From positions 89,332 through 153,331 of the forward strand of contig BDIU01000134.1 in the NCBI GenBank assembly GCA_002118135.1: a DNA stretch of 64,000 nucleotides. The letters are read 5' to 3'. How positions within the stretch are numbered: the first letter of the stretch is position 1; every line of letters begins with the position of its first letter. Origin of the DNA: Trebouxia sp. TZW2008. Its lineage: Eukaryota; Chlorophyta; Trebouxiophyceae; Trebouxiales; Trebouxiaceae. Below the pieces are notes generated by a model, which had not been told where the DNA came from, did no database searches, and saw only the letters and a program-made list of their open reading frames with translations. Position numbers and translations under genes: made by a program. Of the stretch, positions 55,896-64,000 are shown in pieces.

Positions 55896-56253
55896 TACAG
55901 CAGATGGGCATCTTGGTGCAATTGTTCGTCACATATTGCTATATAGCGGTGTGTGCAGCTGATGCATATTTGGGGTAGCGAGCGAAGTTTTCCTTTCAAT
56001 GCTGCTGCAGCAGTTGCCCAGCTGTGCTCTAAGATGAGGAACAGCTCCGAAACCAGCATTATAGAGCCATGCGCAATCAGGAACAACATATGTTCTGAAG
56101 TCTGAAAGCAATGTTAGGCAGTTGCGTGTCCAGCAAGGCATCTTGTTGCATGCTTACAGGGCTCTCAAATTGCGGCAAAGCGGGATCGACACAAGCGAGC
56201 CTGATCAAAGCTGCACATCCCTGCAGCTCGCGTGCAAGGTTTGACGCGGACAT
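55892..56253 (-). CDS. Small two-exon gene convergent with the DNAJC11-like gene
   Basis: Exon 1 is 56253-56158 (ATG at 56253, donor GTAAGC) and exon 2 is 56101-55892 (acceptor CTTTCAG). The join is in phase and gives 101 aa. The protein begins MSASNLARELQGCAALIRLA and later contains a hydrophobic segment (MLFLIAHGSIMLVSELFLIL). The family is not recognised. Its stop codon and that of the DNAJC11-like gene overlap on the same four bases TTAA (55892-55895). The start lies in the CpG-dense region shared with enolase, which supports a bidirectional promoter. The intron is only 56 bases, shorter than most others here, so the model is tentative. Confidence 0.4.
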
Positions 56254-56695
56254 GCTGCCTCCGGACTGCAATGCTGTTCGCACTTGCGAGACCGCTCACG
56301 ATGCATCATTACGCACAATCAATGAACCAGTCAGGTATGCGAGTCGGTCGGGAGCTGCAACGCCATGGTCTGATGCAGGGTCGCTTCAAGCTCAGGAACA
56401 ACCGCGCGGACGGGGAGGGGACAATCGGCACGCATTCCGAGCCGCTTCAATACAAGGGGCCATTCACTTCTCACAGCGGGGCTGCAGGTTCAGTTTCCAG
56501 TCTCGACACACTCATTTGTGACTGTGTGTGCCATCAGCTTTAGATTCTACAGCCGTTGCCATCAATCTGCTTGCATGCTGGCCTCGGTAGCGCTTCAGCG
56601 TAAGCAACTGAGTGAATCAAGTATCGTTGTAGCACATTTGATCAAGCGCCCGCACACAAGGAGCAGACTGCGTTGCAGCCGACAAGCTTTCTAGT
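56150..56695. promoter_or_regulatory. CpG-dense promoter region upstream of enolase
   Basis: CpG-rich stretch before the enolase start, continuing into enolase exons 1 and 2. A 136-codon plus-strand frame (56111-56521) lies within it but shows no recognisable protein features; CpG-rich DNA tends to stay open in several frames. Confidence 0.5.
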
Positions 56696-63176
<6,481 letters not shown>

Positions 63177-64000
63177 AGGCGTCAAGACTCAGCACAGCGT
63201 TCCTTGGCTAGCTGGCTTTAAACAAGTCGTTTACAAAGCAGGATACAATGTAGAACTATTTTGCTCAGCAAAAACTTCTTTTGACAGCATTCGCATGACG
63301 ACACCCTGTCCTTCGCCATGCCCTGGTCGTTTGCTGCATTTAAAGCAACAGCGTGAAGATTTGTTATGACGTCTGCCTTGCGGTTTGACATGCCTGACAT
63401 CACGGCAAAGCGAGGCAAGAGTGGCTCGGCCAGTCTAGTCGCTAGGCCGAGCAAGTTGAAACAGCATGATGGCGAGCTGAGAACACCAGATGCGTTATCA
63501 GTGTACCGGCCATGTCTTTGCTGCGCTGTATTGAAAGAATGACCTTGAAAACGCTGCAAGCCGAGGCACTGAGTGCCGAAACAGGCATGACAGGCTCTGA
63601 TGCATGAGAAACCTGCTCCGCTTGGTGGGCACGATTTGACCAACCTATCATGAGTTTCGGCATGGCTCCGAGACATTTTGCTGGCCCTTTCCCGTTTGTT
63701 TTTGGTTTAAAATATTGGGAGGGGGGGGGGGTTTTCTCACTATGCAACGCCAGCAAAGATACCAGACAAATCAACTCTGGATGAATCACCGACTTGATCA
63801 AGACAGGCAGGGCTGATCAGGTAGTCTTGTCAAGCCTGGCATCTTATGGTGTCAGTTAGCCTGGCTGGGCGGGTCCAACACCAATCAGGGCCTTTTGCCT
63901 GAAACCGTGGACACATCTGGGTCATGACCTGACCAGTCTGTTTCGGCTGGTCGTCATGGCTCCAAAGCGTTTTGCTAGCCCCATTTTCGGGGACTTCCCG
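63177..64000. other. Right-end intergenic region
   Basis: It contains the enolase 3' end, a CpG-richer stretch at about 63400-63660 that may be the promoter of a gene beyond the window, and a poly-G run at about 63719-63731. An imperfect direct repeat with CATGGCTCCRARRCRTTTTG lies near 63661 and 63955. No supported coding exon is seen. Confidence 0.45.

Noticed and set aside
56111..56521. 136-codon plus-strand frame upstream of enolase
   Set aside because: It lies in the CpG-dense promoter region, has no recognisable motif and overlaps the better two-exon minus-strand model.

Overview
This window is a 64 kb piece of nuclear DNA from an intron-rich eukaryote of the green lineage, most likely a chlorophyte alga. 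No organism is named by the sequence itself. The lineage call rests on four genes. These are a chloroplast-type TerC protein with an N-terminal extension, a cytochrome b5-fused delta-8 sphingolipid-type desaturase, a plant ENO3-type cytosolic enolase with its usual N-terminal extension, and a DNAJC11/OWL1-type J-protein. All genes use GT-AG introns, usually with GTAAG/GTRNG donors and TGCAG acceptors. No tRNA, rRNA, CRISPR array or prokaryotic operon was seen.

Layout, left to right: an LLPH-like nucleolar gene (minus, runs off the left edge); a TerC-family thylakoid membrane protein gene (minus, 6 exons, 1067-4129). Divergent from TerC is a very large RING-finger protein gene (plus, about 4369-15516). 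Next comes trehalose-6-phosphate phosphatase with an exceptionally long disordered C-terminal tail (plus, 16572-22436). An unresolved minus-strand region follows (about 23.8-25.6 kb), then a protein kinase gene (minus, 26381-29547). Divergent from the kinase is a long unrecognised gene (plus, 29849 to about 35.7 kb). After it lie an unrecognised minus gene ending at 35694 and a repeat-rich protein gene with a UIM-like and an AIM/LIR-like motif (plus, 38147-40782). Then come the sphingolipid desaturase (plus, 42095-46981), the DNAJC11-type gene (plus, 48004-55895), a small convergent minus gene (55892-56253) and enolase (plus, 56696-63176). The right end is intergenic. For the main genes I checked that proposed exons join in phase; resulting lengths are TerC 410 aa, TPP 781 aa, kinase 551 aa, UIM protein 639 aa, desaturase 509 aa, DNAJC11-like 640 aa and enolase 475 aa.

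The genes do not form one pathway; they are ordinary eukaryotic single-gene units. Two genome-scale patterns stand out. First, nearly every long gene carries decayed partial copies of its own exons in the neighbouring introns. These copies commonly include the exon-intron junction and often keep a usable splice donor. This is clearest in the desaturase, DNAJC11-type, enolase, RING and TPP genes. Second, CpG is dense only around gene starts and sparse elsewhere, where TG/CA-rich sequence dominates. This is the pattern expected of a genome with CpG methylation and unmethylated promoters. Three copies of a short dispersed SINE-like sequence also sit in introns.
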